A DNA stretch of 5,405 bases, from the NCBI GenBank assembly GCA_034178965.1, contig JAXFQM010000037.1, positions 1-5,405 of the forward strand, written 5' to 3'. Both the position numbers and the translations under genes were made by a program. This document shows, piece after piece, positions 1 through 5,405 of the stretch. The notes under the pieces are model-generated. The model had not been told where the DNA came from, ran no database searches, and worked only from the letters and a program-made list of their open reading frames with translations. Each line of letters opens with the position of its first letter. Positions within the stretch are counted from its first letter, which is position 1. The DNA comes from Colimorpha sp034178965. Its GTDB lineage: Bacteria; Bacteroidota; Bacteroidia; Bacteroidales; P3.

Positions 1-220
1 CTCGCTTCATTCTTCTATGTCCTCATGTTTCCTTTGGGAGGCCTAATTAATTATCCCCTTTTGGCTGCCCCTCATTGCACTTGCCTTTCTCATTGGGCAT
101 ATGCATTAGCTTTCACGCCTTCACCTCTCGCTCTCGATAACCTCGAACATAGGTTATCTTTCAAGCACCTATCTCTCCAAGCAAACACACCACATACTTC
201 ACACATTTAGGGAGAATGGA
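1..220. other. Left-edge non-coding stretch
   Basis: No gene can be supported here. One plus-strand frame is open from the window edge to a stop at 208-210, but its translation has no recognisable motif and looks like a chance frame in pyrimidine-rich DNA. On the minus strand this is the sequence downstream of the small lipoprotein gene. An ATG at 10-8 on the minus strand, reading Met-Lys-Arg before the edge, could be the start of a further minus-strand gene, but three codons prove nothing. The only clear structure is the inverted repeat at 136-158. Confidence 0.5.
136..158. terminator. 8-bp perfect inverted repeat, possible weak terminator
   Basis: GATAACCT (136-143) and AGGTTATC (151-158) are perfect reverse complements separated by a 7-base loop. 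On the plus strand the stem is followed only by TTTC, a poor U-tract. On the minus strand it lies 63 bases past the stop of the small lipoprotein gene and has no U-tract. It could be a weak terminator, an RNA-stabilising 3' hairpin for the minus-strand operon, or a protein-binding dyad. The symmetry is seen directly; the function is inference. Confidence 0.3.
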
Positions 221-469
221 TTATTTTTTGGACGCAAGCATACCTGGGTCCATGCGTTCGTATGTTTCTACACACACGCGAGAGCCTACGTTGCCTTCCA
301 CTCCTCTGCTTAATGAATTGCATGGATATCCAGCATTCGCATACTCGGAAATCTCCACAGGAATATCTCCGCCTCTGTATTCGTAGCAGTAGCAGGACTT
401 CATGTCTGTACAGGAAACTATGACAGAGACCATGCCCGCCATAGACAAAATCAGAAGTATCTTTTTCAT
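221..469 (-). CDS. Small cysteine-rich lipoprotein, unknown function
   Basis: This 82-residue protein is not a family I can name. It begins with a classic lipoprotein signal: Met-Lys-Lys, a hydrophobic stretch (about residues 4-19), and the lipobox IVSC with the lipidated cysteine at position 20. The mature part is about 62 residues, starts CTDMKSCYCYEYRGG, and has four further cysteines at 26, 28, 50 and 66, enough for two disulfides in the periplasm. There is no transmembrane segment after the signal. The only start that supplies the signal peptide is the ATG at 469, preceded by an A/T-rich leader without a Shine-Dalgarno site. It lies 73 bases downstream of the GH92 gene on the same strand and no convincing promoter is seen between them, so it is probably transcribed with it. 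The signal peptide and lipobox make a real gene likely; any role (glycan binding, accessory to the mannosidase, envelope protein) is speculation. Confidence 0.8.
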   Translation of the reverse strand: MKKILLILSMAGMVSVIVSCTDMKSCYCYEYRGGDIPVEISEYANAGYPCNSLSRGVEGNVGSRVCVETYERMDPGMLASKK

Positions 470-542
470 TTTCTTACAACAAAAAAATAATATTTATAAT
501 ATTTATTAATGGATGCAGCCCTGAATGGTATTCTATGATGAG

Positions 543-3488
543 TTAGTATATTATCACTTCGTCGCAGAAAAGCCATGCTTGTTGCCCTGGGCTCACATGC
601 CACGATGGTAATTTGCCATAGTTCTTGGCCGAGATGCGGACATAACGCGCAACGGCATCCCCCGAGACACGAAACAAACACATGCCACTCCCCTCTCTAT
701 AATCAAAGCCTCTCGCTGTATTCTGTTCCACGGCAGCCGCCAAATCCTTCGAGGTTTCGCCAAAGGAGCGATAGGTCTTCCCGTCGTCACTGACATCCAC
801 CACCACTTGATTTGGCAGAAATATCCACGCCTTGACATCGCTGAGACAATTTGCACTTACCTCATGAATGTGTTTTGCCGTGAGCAAGTCCACCACTACC
901 ACCATATCAGACTGCCAGCCCTGCCAGCCACCAATACGGAAATTTGCCGTTCCATAAACATTGTCTATCAACCCGTCTTCTCCACTGTCGAAATACTGTT
1001 TGTCAGGCTTGGTCACATAAGTCAAGGTCTTGTCGACATGAAACAGGGTGAGCCTTTGAGTCACCGCGTTACTGTAGCCTGTGACGGGGCTGTATGCCCT
1101 TGCGTATAAAACGGCATCACCCTCCACTGCGAATGGTTCATGGTAGCGCAATAAAGTGGTATCGGGCAAAGTGTTGTCAAATGAATAATACACCTCCGAC
1201 CCTTTTGGGGCAATTATTTTTACCGTTTTAACGCCTTTGAAACTTTGTTGCCAAGTGCCGAAGGTGGGCACTGGCGTAATGGCACACTCCGTGTTGAAAT
1301 GGCTGTGGGCTCGGTTTTCTTCTGTTTTTGCAAACTCCTTGTTGGGTTCGCCCCCCAAGACAAAATCCAACTGGCAACCGTCTTTTAGATCGTCATAATT
1401 TAACACACTGCTGGCATATGGCTTCCCATTCATGGAAACCTGTTGCACATAGCAATTGTTTTTGCTTTGTCGCTTGCTTCTTATGACAATATCTTTGCCG
1501 TTCTCCAAATGAATCGTGGCTTTGCGAAAAATCGGACTTCCAATAATATATTCTCCGCTTCCCGGGCACACTTCATAAAAGCCTAATGCACTCATCACAT
1601 ACCAGGCACTCATCTGTCCGCAGTCCTCGTTGCCAATCAAGCCATCTGGTTTCGTGGTGTAAAAATCGTTGCAAATACGGCGCACCAACTCGGCCGCCTT
1701 GTATTGCTGGCCAAGATAAGCATAAAGGTATGCGGCATGGTGTGAAGGTTCGTTGCCATGGGCATATTGACCGATGAGACCAGTGATGTCGCTTTGTGTG
1801 CGGCCTTCCGTTTTGCGGGCTGTGCCAAATAGGCTGTCAAGGAAAGTTATGGCCTTTGCTTCGCCGCCAATTGCCTCTATCCAGCCATCTATGTCGTGAG
1901 GCACATATGTGCTATATTGCCAACTGTTGGCTTCCGTATAATGGTTATTGACCTCGGTAGGCGAAAAGGGGGAAACAAAGCCACCGTTTCTGCGGGCGCG
2001 CATGAAGCCCTGCGAGTCCATGACGTTTTTCCAACTCTGCGCGCGACGCATATATACATGATACAAACTGTCATAGCCCGAAACTTTGGCAAACTGCGCT
2101 ATAGTCCAATCATCAAAGGCATACTCCAACGTTTTGCTCACGCTCTCGTTGTCAATCTCGCTGCTCAAGTATCCGTGCTGTGCATAATAACGCTGCCCGT
2201 CGTCGCGGTTGCTGGTGGCCACAAGGGCCTGCATCAGCAGGTCGCGTTCGGGCTTGGAGATGTCATCGAGAATACCAGTCCTTTGAGCCTCCAGGATAAC
2301 GGGGGCGGCGTGATAACCTATCATGCAGTGCGTTTCGTGCCCAGCCAATTCCCACATGGGCAATTCGCCACTCGCACAGTATTCATGCGCAAAGGTGTAA
2401 ATGAAATCGTAGGTTCGTTTCCTGTCTATCCATGCAAGCAAAGGATGCAGCGCACGGTAGGTGTCCCAAAGGGAAAACACTGTATAGCGGTCGTATTTTC
2501 CGTCGGTGCTGAAAATACTGTCGTTGGTGGCGCGATAGCGTCCGTCAGCGTCGCTAAACAGATAAGGCGAAGTAAAACAATGGTATAAAGCTGTGTAAAA
2601 TACCTCTTTTGCCGATGGGCTACCTTGCACTTCTATCTTACTTAATTCCTTTTTCCACAGTGCGTCTGCCGCCTTTTTCGCTTGTTGGAAGGTGAGGTGC
2701 TCTTCGCTTTCAAGGTTTTTCGTCGCCCCATCCTCGTCCACTGCCGAAGCGGCAATCCTAATATTAGTTGTTTTGGCCTTGTCTTTCAAGTATACGAGTG
2801 CTTTTATGTTGCGTCCCTTGCATGCCGTGTCCCCCACGGCATGGTCGTCGCTAAAAAGCACTACGCTATCTATTTGGTTATCCAACTGCATGGCGAAATA
2901 GAACTTTTGGTCGGGGTTCCACGCCGCGCTACGTCGGTAACCCGTTATTCTATTGCCTTTCACCGATAGGGCGGCTTCGAGGGTGTTGTCTCTATGGGCA
3001 AGGTCAACGACGAAGCCTTTCCTTCCGCGATGGGGAAAACTGTATTTATGATAGGCTATGCGCTTTGTAGCCGTAAGTTCCACCTTCACATGATTTTTGT
3101 CCAATATTACACTGTAGTATCCTGGATAGGCCTTCTCGTTGTGGTGACTAAACGTGGAACAATACTCATTGTTGGCCACGCTGCCGCTATCGGTGAAAGG
3201 CATCAACAACAAATCGCAATAGTCCTCCACGCCCGTCCCGCTGAGGTGCGTGTTTGAGAAGCCATACACCGTATCATCGGAATAATGGTATCCACTACAG
3301 CCATCCCATCCCGTAAGGCGTGTATCTGGTCCTGGTTGGAGCATCCCGAATGGCACGATGGCGGCCGGAGTGGTGTGCCCATGCCCGTCGGTGCCGATGA
3401 AAGGGTTCACATAACTTGTCACGCTCCTATTGCAAGCAAGCAACAAGGGCAGCGCAAGTATCAAGACAGTTTCTCTTTTCATTAACAT
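543..3488 (-). CDS. GH92 family exo-alpha-mannosidase, lipoprotein
   Basis: This 981-residue protein belongs to glycoside hydrolase family 92, calcium-dependent inverting exo-alpha-mannosidases that take mannose from N-glycans or mannans. A signal peptide ends at the lipobox LLAC with the lipidated cysteine at 19. The N-terminal beta-sandwich (about 25-270) carries the hallmarks NPFIGT (28-33), PFGMLQPGPDT (46-56) and GFSNTHLSGTG (76-86). The (alpha/alpha)6 catalytic domain (about 290-715) carries PMWELAGHET (377-386), SVSKTLEYAFDDW (449-461), YTEANSWQY (517-525), GNEPSHH (578-584) and GNEDCGQMSAWYV (619-631); acidic residues of the last three motifs are candidate catalytic or calcium/substrate residues (E519, E580, E621, D622). 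Linkage specificity cannot be read from sequence. GH92 cores are roughly 700-750 residues; the extra C-terminal part looks like a chitobiase/FN3-type beta domain (about 735-815) and a discoidin (F5/8 type C)-like domain (about 820-981). The start at 3488 (MLMKRE) may really be the second Met at 3482, which gives a more usual signal peptide. It lies 49 bases downstream of the ROK kinase gene. The reading frame is intact. Confidence 0.95.
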   Translation of the reverse strand: MLMKRETVLILALPLLLACNRSVTSYVNPFIGTDGHGHTTPAAIVPFGMLQPGPDTRLTGWDGCSGYHYSDDTVYGFSNTHLSGTGVEDYCDLLLMPFTDSGSVANNEYCSTFSHHNEKAYPGYYSVILDKNHVKVELTATKRIAYHKYSFPHRGRKGFVVDLAHRDNTLEAALSVKGNRITGYRRSAAWNPDQKFYFAMQLDNQIDSVVLFSDDHAVGDTACKGRNIKALVYLKDKAKTTNIRIAASAVDEDGATKNLESEEHLTFQQAKKAADALWKKELSKIEVQGSPSAKEVFYTALYHCFTSPYLFSDADGRYRATNDSIFSTDGKYDRYTVFSLWDTYRALHPLLAWIDRKRTYDFIYTFAHEYCASGELPMWELAGHETHCMIGYHAAPVILEAQRTGILDDISKPERDLLMQALVATSNRDDGQRYYAQHGYLSSEIDNESVSKTLEYAFDDWTIAQFAKVSGYDSLYHVYMRRAQSWKNVMDSQGFMRARRNGGFVSPFSPTEVNNHYTEANSWQYSTYVPHDIDGWIEAIGGEAKAITFLDSLFGTARKTEGRTQSDITGLIGQYAHGNEPSHHAAYLYAYLGQQYKAAELVRRICNDFYTTKPDGLIGNEDCGQMSAWYVMSALGFYEVCPGSGEYIIGSPIFRKATIHLENGKDIVIRSKRQSKNNCYVQQVSMNGKPYASSVLNYDDLKDGCQLDFVLGGEPNKEFAKTEENRAHSHFNTECAITPVPTFGTWQQSFKGVKTVKIIAPKGSEVYYSFDNTLPDTTLLRYHEPFAVEGDAVLYARAYSPVTGYSNAVTQRLTLFHVDKTLTYVTKPDKQYFDSGEDGLIDNVYGTANFRIGGWQGWQSDMVVVVDLLTAKHIHEVSANCLSDVKAWIFLPNQVVVDVSDDGKTYRSFGETSKDLAAAVEQNTARGFDYREGSGMCLFRVSGDAVARYVRISAKNYGKLPSWHVSPGQQAWLFCDEVIIY

Positions 3489-3537
3489 ATGGGATTTCCC
3501 TTATCATACTAGGACAAAGTTCCCAAGTACGGGGCGG

Positions 3538-4509
3538 TTACTTCATTTCTATCAAAGCTGCTGCACCTAGGATGGCCACTTCATTGGATTTAAGTTGACT
3601 CATACGTATCACGCATCTACCTTGCTGGTAGATACTGAGCAGATGCTCCTCAAAACTCTTGCGAAGAGGATTCAGCAGCGGCTCACCCACATTGGTAGGC
3701 CCGCCCATGAGGAAAATGGCCTCCGGTGCCGAAAACGTCACCGCGTTTGCCATGGCAATGCCCAGCCAGTAAGCTGTTTTCTCATAGGTACGCAAAGCCA
3801 CCGGGTCGCCCACGTTGGCCGCGTCGCCCACCATCTTGCTCGTGACATCCATGTCTGGTATTTCTGGCCCAATCCAACCCAGTTTAATGGGTTCATTGTA
3901 TCCCTCTTCTTTGCGCGTTTCACAGAAGGTCTGCACGATGCCGCGCGCCGATGCGTAGGCCTCCAAGCATCCCTTGCGCCCGCAACTGCAGGCACGCCCT
4001 TCTGGAATGAGGATATTGTGCCCCAACTCGCCTGCGCTTCCTGTGGAGCCATGCACCAATTTGCCGTCAACCACGATGCCGCTGCCCACACCTGTTCCCA
4101 GGGTGAACATGATGAAGTGTCGCATGCCCTTTGCTCCGCCATACACCAGTTCTCCGTATGCCGCAGCGTTAGCGTCGTTGGAAAGCACCACTTTCACGTC
4201 GCGGTGTTTATGCATCTCCTCGGCAAAATTCAGCACACCTTTCATCGTCAGGTTAGGGGCGTTTTCCACGCATCCTGTATAGAAATTGCCATTGGGCGCG
4301 CCTACCCCTATGCCCGTTATGCCCCCTATGCCCTGTTCACGCACCATTTCGTTCATTTGCTCCATCACGTCGCGGATGTAAAGGGGAAAATCCGTGTATT
4401 TGTTGGTAGGGAGCATGCGACGTGCGATAATTGCGCCATCGCTGCGCACCAAACCTATGTCGGTGTTTGTGCCGCCCATGTCTATACCAATTGCGTATGT
4501 CTGCTGCAT
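3538..4509 (-). CDS. ROK family sugar kinase (glucokinase/broad hexokinase type)
   Basis: A 323-residue cytosolic ROK kinase that phosphorylates a hexose with ATP. Visible landmarks: phosphate loop DMGGTNTD (10-17), GAPNGN (70-75), NDANAAAYGE with catalytic Asp112 (111-120), GTGVGSG (138-144), the sugar/zinc motif E161-L-G-H164, the zinc-binding cysteines C174, C176 and C181 within CSCGRKGCLE, and the C-terminal SPEAIFLMGG (260-269). The full His-Cys3 zinc site marks an active kinase, not a degenerate ROK repressor, and there is no N-terminal helix-turn-helix. The length fits the family. The pattern resembles Bacteroides ROK glucokinases such as RokA, known for broad hexose specificity; beside a mannosidase, mannose is a plausible substrate (inference), and N-acetylhexosamines cannot be excluded. 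The frame continues upstream to an ATG at 4569, but that ATG sits in the spacer of the promoter, so Met at 4509 is the start. First gene of the operon with the GH92 gene. Confidence 0.93.
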   Translation of the reverse strand: MQQTYAIGIDMGGTNTDIGLVRSDGAIIARRMLPTNKYTDFPLYIRDVMEQMNEMVREQGIGGITGIGVGAPNGNFYTGCVENAPNLTMKGVLNFAEEMHKHRDVKVVLSNDANAAAYGELVYGGAKGMRHFIMFTLGTGVGSGIVVDGKLVHGSTGSAGELGHNILIPEGRACSCGRKGCLEAYASARGIVQTFCETRKEEGYNEPIKLGWIGPEIPDMDVTSKMVGDAANVGDPVALRTYEKTAYWLGIAMANAVTFSAPEAIFLMGGPTNVGEPLLNPLRKSFEEHLLSIYQQGRCVIRMSQLKSNEVAILGAAALIEMK

Positions 4510-4516
4510 TTTCAAT

Positions 4517-4527
4517 ACAATAATTGT
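4517..4527. promoter_or_regulatory. Short dyad in the ROK leader, possible operator
   Basis: ACAAT-A-ATTGT is a perfect 5-bp-arm palindrome around one central base. It lies between the predicted transcription start and the ATG at 4509 of the ROK kinase gene, where a repressor could block the operon. In A/T-rich leader DNA such a dyad can arise by chance, so the operator call is only a suggestion. Confidence 0.2.
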
Positions 4528-4544
4528 TGTTACAAAATATCTTG

Positions 4545-4575
4545 CAAAGGTACGACTTTTTTCGTTCATGGCAAA
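4545..4575 (-). promoter_or_regulatory. Bacteroidetes-type promoter of the ROK-GH92 operon
   Basis: On the minus strand a -33 element TTTG (4575-4572) and a -7 element TACCTTTG (4552-4545) are separated by 19 bases, matching the known Bacteroidetes consensus TTTG / TAnnTTTG read by their primary sigma factor. Transcription would begin some 5-8 bases further on, leaving a leader of about 30 bases before the ATG at 4509. This also rules out the upstream in-frame ATG at 4569 as the translation start. Confidence 0.75.
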
Positions 4576-4711
4576 AAAAATATGCCTCGAGAATCACTGC
4601 ACAGTCACAAACTTATAACCCTGTCTCTATTAACCGCATTTGTAACCACGTCCCGCAACATAATATTGCCGTTTGATGCGACTATTATCTCCGTACATTT
4701 TCTTTATTTAT

Positions 4712-4726
4712 TTGCAAAAAATGCAA
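4712..4726. promoter_or_regulatory. TTGCA-N5-TGCAA dyad, possible regulator site
   Basis: Two perfect inverted 5-base arms, TTGCA (4712-4716) and TGCAA (4722-4726), flank five A residues. The layout fits a dimeric DNA-binding protein, about 140 bases upstream of the ROK promoter -33 box. No regulator gene is visible in the window, and low-complexity A-rich DNA makes chance dyads common. Confidence 0.2.
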
Positions 4727-4812
4727 CTAACAACTAAATTGACAAGGAAGAAAATAGACCTCGTTGAATCTCAAAAGATATGTCTCGGGCTTTTCTTACC
4801 TTAATTAGTATT

Positions 4813-4828
4813 TGTGATGCAAATCATT
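4813..4828. promoter_or_regulatory. CRP/FNR-like dyad
   Basis: TGTGA-N6-TCATT contains the exact inner core TGAT-GCAA-ATCA (4815-4826), which resembles both the CRP consensus TGTGA-N6-TCACA (left half perfect, right half partial) and the FNR-type TTGAT-N4-ATCAA (outer bases differ). Bacteroidetes do encode Crp/Fnr-family regulators, but their site preferences are not well enough known to me to call this firmly. It lies some 175 bases upstream of the pepD -7 box. Confidence 0.25.
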
Positions 4829-4987
4829 TTGTTCCAGTAAAAATGCCTTGCTTGGTACAACATTTCTGCCGCTATTAACGACAACTGTGCAGAATGAAGG
4901 GTGTGTGAAAAAGATAGTTGGGGACAAAAAAATGACATTGGGGGAGGTCGTAGGGTGAAAAAAACCAGCCATGAATGAAAAAAATTG

Positions 4988-4995
4988 TACTTTTG
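4988..4995 (+). promoter_or_regulatory. Probable pepD promoter (-7 box)
   Basis: TACTTTTG matches the Bacteroidetes -7 consensus TAnnTTTG and ends 33 bases before the pepD ATG, almost the same distance as in the ROK promoter (35 bases). No TTTG is found about 19-21 bases upstream; A-tracts at 4958-4964 and 4978-4984 occupy that space and may help recruit polymerase instead. The leader after it is A/T-rich with no Shine-Dalgarno site, as usual in this phylum. Confidence 0.55.
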
Positions 4996-5028
4996 TATCG
5001 TAAACAGAAAACCAAATATTCTAAATTT

Positions 5029-5405
5029 ATGACCATAAAAGACCTTGAACCCAAAGAGTTGTGGGAAAATTTCTATCTTATGACGCAGGTACCCCGCCCC
5101 TCGAAACACGAGGAAAAAGTGCGCGCCATGCTAAAAAAATTTGCCAAGGAAAACAAAATTGAGTGCGATGAAGACGAAGTGGGAAACATCATCATGCGCA
5201 AGCCTGCCAGCAAAGGCATGGAAAACCGCCGTGGTGTCATCCTGCAAAGCCACATGGACATGGTGCCTCAAAAGGCACCTTCCTCAAAGCACAATTTTGA
5301 AAAAGACCCTATCGAAACGCGCATTAAGGACGGTTGGGTGTGGGCCAACGACACCACATTGGGTGCCGACAACGGCATGGGTGCCGCCGCCATCATGGCC
5401 ATCAT
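5029..5405 (+). CDS. pepD: Cytosolic aminoacyl-histidine dipeptidase PepD (partial, 3' end cut)
   Basis: The first 125 codons of an M20-family metallo-dipeptidase, open to the window end. It begins MTIKDLEPKELWENFYLM, followed by VPRPSKHEEKVR (23-34), DEVGNIIMRKPA (49-60) and GMENRR (63-68), closely matching the N-terminus of E. coli PepD. The first metal-site motif LQSHMDMVPQK (72-82) supplies the zinc ligand His75 and catalytic-region Asp77; TLGADNG (110-116) supplies the bridging ligand Asp114. The remaining glutamate, aspartate and histidine ligands would lie beyond the edge; the family is about 485 residues, so roughly a quarter is present. There is no signal peptide, consistent with a cytosolic enzyme that hydrolyses Xaa-His and many other dipeptides into amino acids. 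The start at 5029 fits the homologue N-terminus and the promoter 33 bases upstream. It is divergent from the ROK-GH92 operon and probably unrelated to it in function. Confidence 0.93.
   Translation, partial: MTIKDLEPKELWENFYLMTQVPRPSKHEEKVRAMLKKFAKENKIECDEDEVGNIIMRKPASKGMENRRGVILQSHMDMVPQKAPSSKHNFEKDPIETRIKDGWVWANDTTLGADNGMGAAAIMAI

Larger units (their letters stand above)
4576..4987. other. Divergent intergenic region without a gene
   Basis: About 410 bases between the two divergent promoters. No reading frame here has a credible start, length or protein signature. A plus-strand frame open to 4737 is the tail of a chance frame antisense to the ROK gene, and a minus-strand frame (5109-4801) overlaps the start of pepD out of frame. 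The stretch holds several short dyads (4712-4726, 4813-4828, 4861-4896) and regularly spaced A-tracts (4908-4984). A/T-rich composition and position between divergent genes suit a regulatory region. An unannotated small RNA cannot be excluded, but no clear terminator with a U-tract is visible. Confidence 0.6.

Noticed and set aside
1..10. Minus-strand ATG (10-8) reading Met-Lys-Arg off the left edge
   Set aside because: Three codons give no evidence of a gene, although a further minus-strand gene starting here is possible.
25..210. Plus-strand frame of 61 codons at the left edge, open from the window start
   Set aside because: The translation has no recognisable motif, the DNA is pyrimidine-rich, and no promoter is visible; a chance frame is the simpler reading, though the tail of a gene lying further left cannot be strictly excluded.
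1896..2588. A 230-codon open frame on the plus strand
   Set aside because: It lies wholly antisense within the GH92 gene, whose own frame carries all the family motifs in this stretch.
3491..3500. GGGATTTCCC palindrome just upstream of the GH92 start
   Set aside because: The arms are four bases around two, too small to form a hairpin; it may simply be chance near the start codon.
4510..4569. Extended start for the ROK kinase at 4569
   Set aside because: The extra 20 codons overlap the promoter -7 box and spacer and have no counterpart in the kinase family.
4616..4647. Three copies of TAACC (4616, 4631, 4643) as possible iterons
   Set aside because: The unit is only five bases, the spacing is uneven (15 and 12), and there is no origin-associated gene nearby.
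3595..4737. A 380-codon open frame on the plus strand
   Set aside because: It lies antisense to the clearly real ROK kinase gene, is rich in His and Cys as antisense shadows often are, and shows no domain or signal. Its tail beyond the kinase gene (4570-4737) has no recognisable protein signature either.
4801..5109. Minus-strand frame of 102 codons between the divergent genes
   Set aside because: Its first third is antisense to the start of pepD and it spans the pepD promoter; the aromatic-rich translation comes from A/T-rich regulatory DNA.

Overview
The window reads as chromosomal DNA of a Bacteroidetes, most like the Prevotella/Bacteroides group. Three things point there: promoters of the TTTG / TAnnTTTG type instead of the -35/-10 boxes of most bacteria, A/T-rich leaders with no clear Shine-Dalgarno site, and a lipoprotein GH92 alpha-mannosidase next to a ROK hexokinase of the kind Bacteroides carry. 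Genus-level assignment is inference.

Layout: 1-220 holds no gene I can support, only a perfect 8-bp inverted repeat (136-158). Positions 221-4509 carry three minus-strand genes, transcribed right to left: a ROK sugar kinase (4509-3538), a large GH92 exo-alpha-mannosidase lipoprotein with extra C-terminal beta domains (3488-543), and a tiny cysteine-rich lipoprotein of unknown function (469-221). The gaps are 49 and 73 bases. The first two look like an operon driven from a near-consensus promoter at 4575-4545. The third probably follows on the same transcript. Positions 4510-5028 are a divergent regulatory region with several small dyads and spaced A-tracts. From 5029 to the right edge, on the plus strand, runs the N-terminal quarter of pepD, a cytosolic M20-family dipeptidase, cut off by the window end.

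How they work together (inference): the mannosidase, anchored in the envelope and probably facing the periplasm, would trim mannose from glycan fragments. After uptake, the cytosolic ROK kinase could phosphorylate the released hexose. No SusC/SusD pair, transporter, other glycosidase or regulator lies in the window, so this is a small release-and-phosphorylate module, not a full polysaccharide utilisation locus as far as can be seen. pepD looks like an independent housekeeping gene. I see no mobile element, CRISPR array, tRNA or rRNA. The least explained item is the small lipoprotein. I find no clear evidence of a new multi-gene system.
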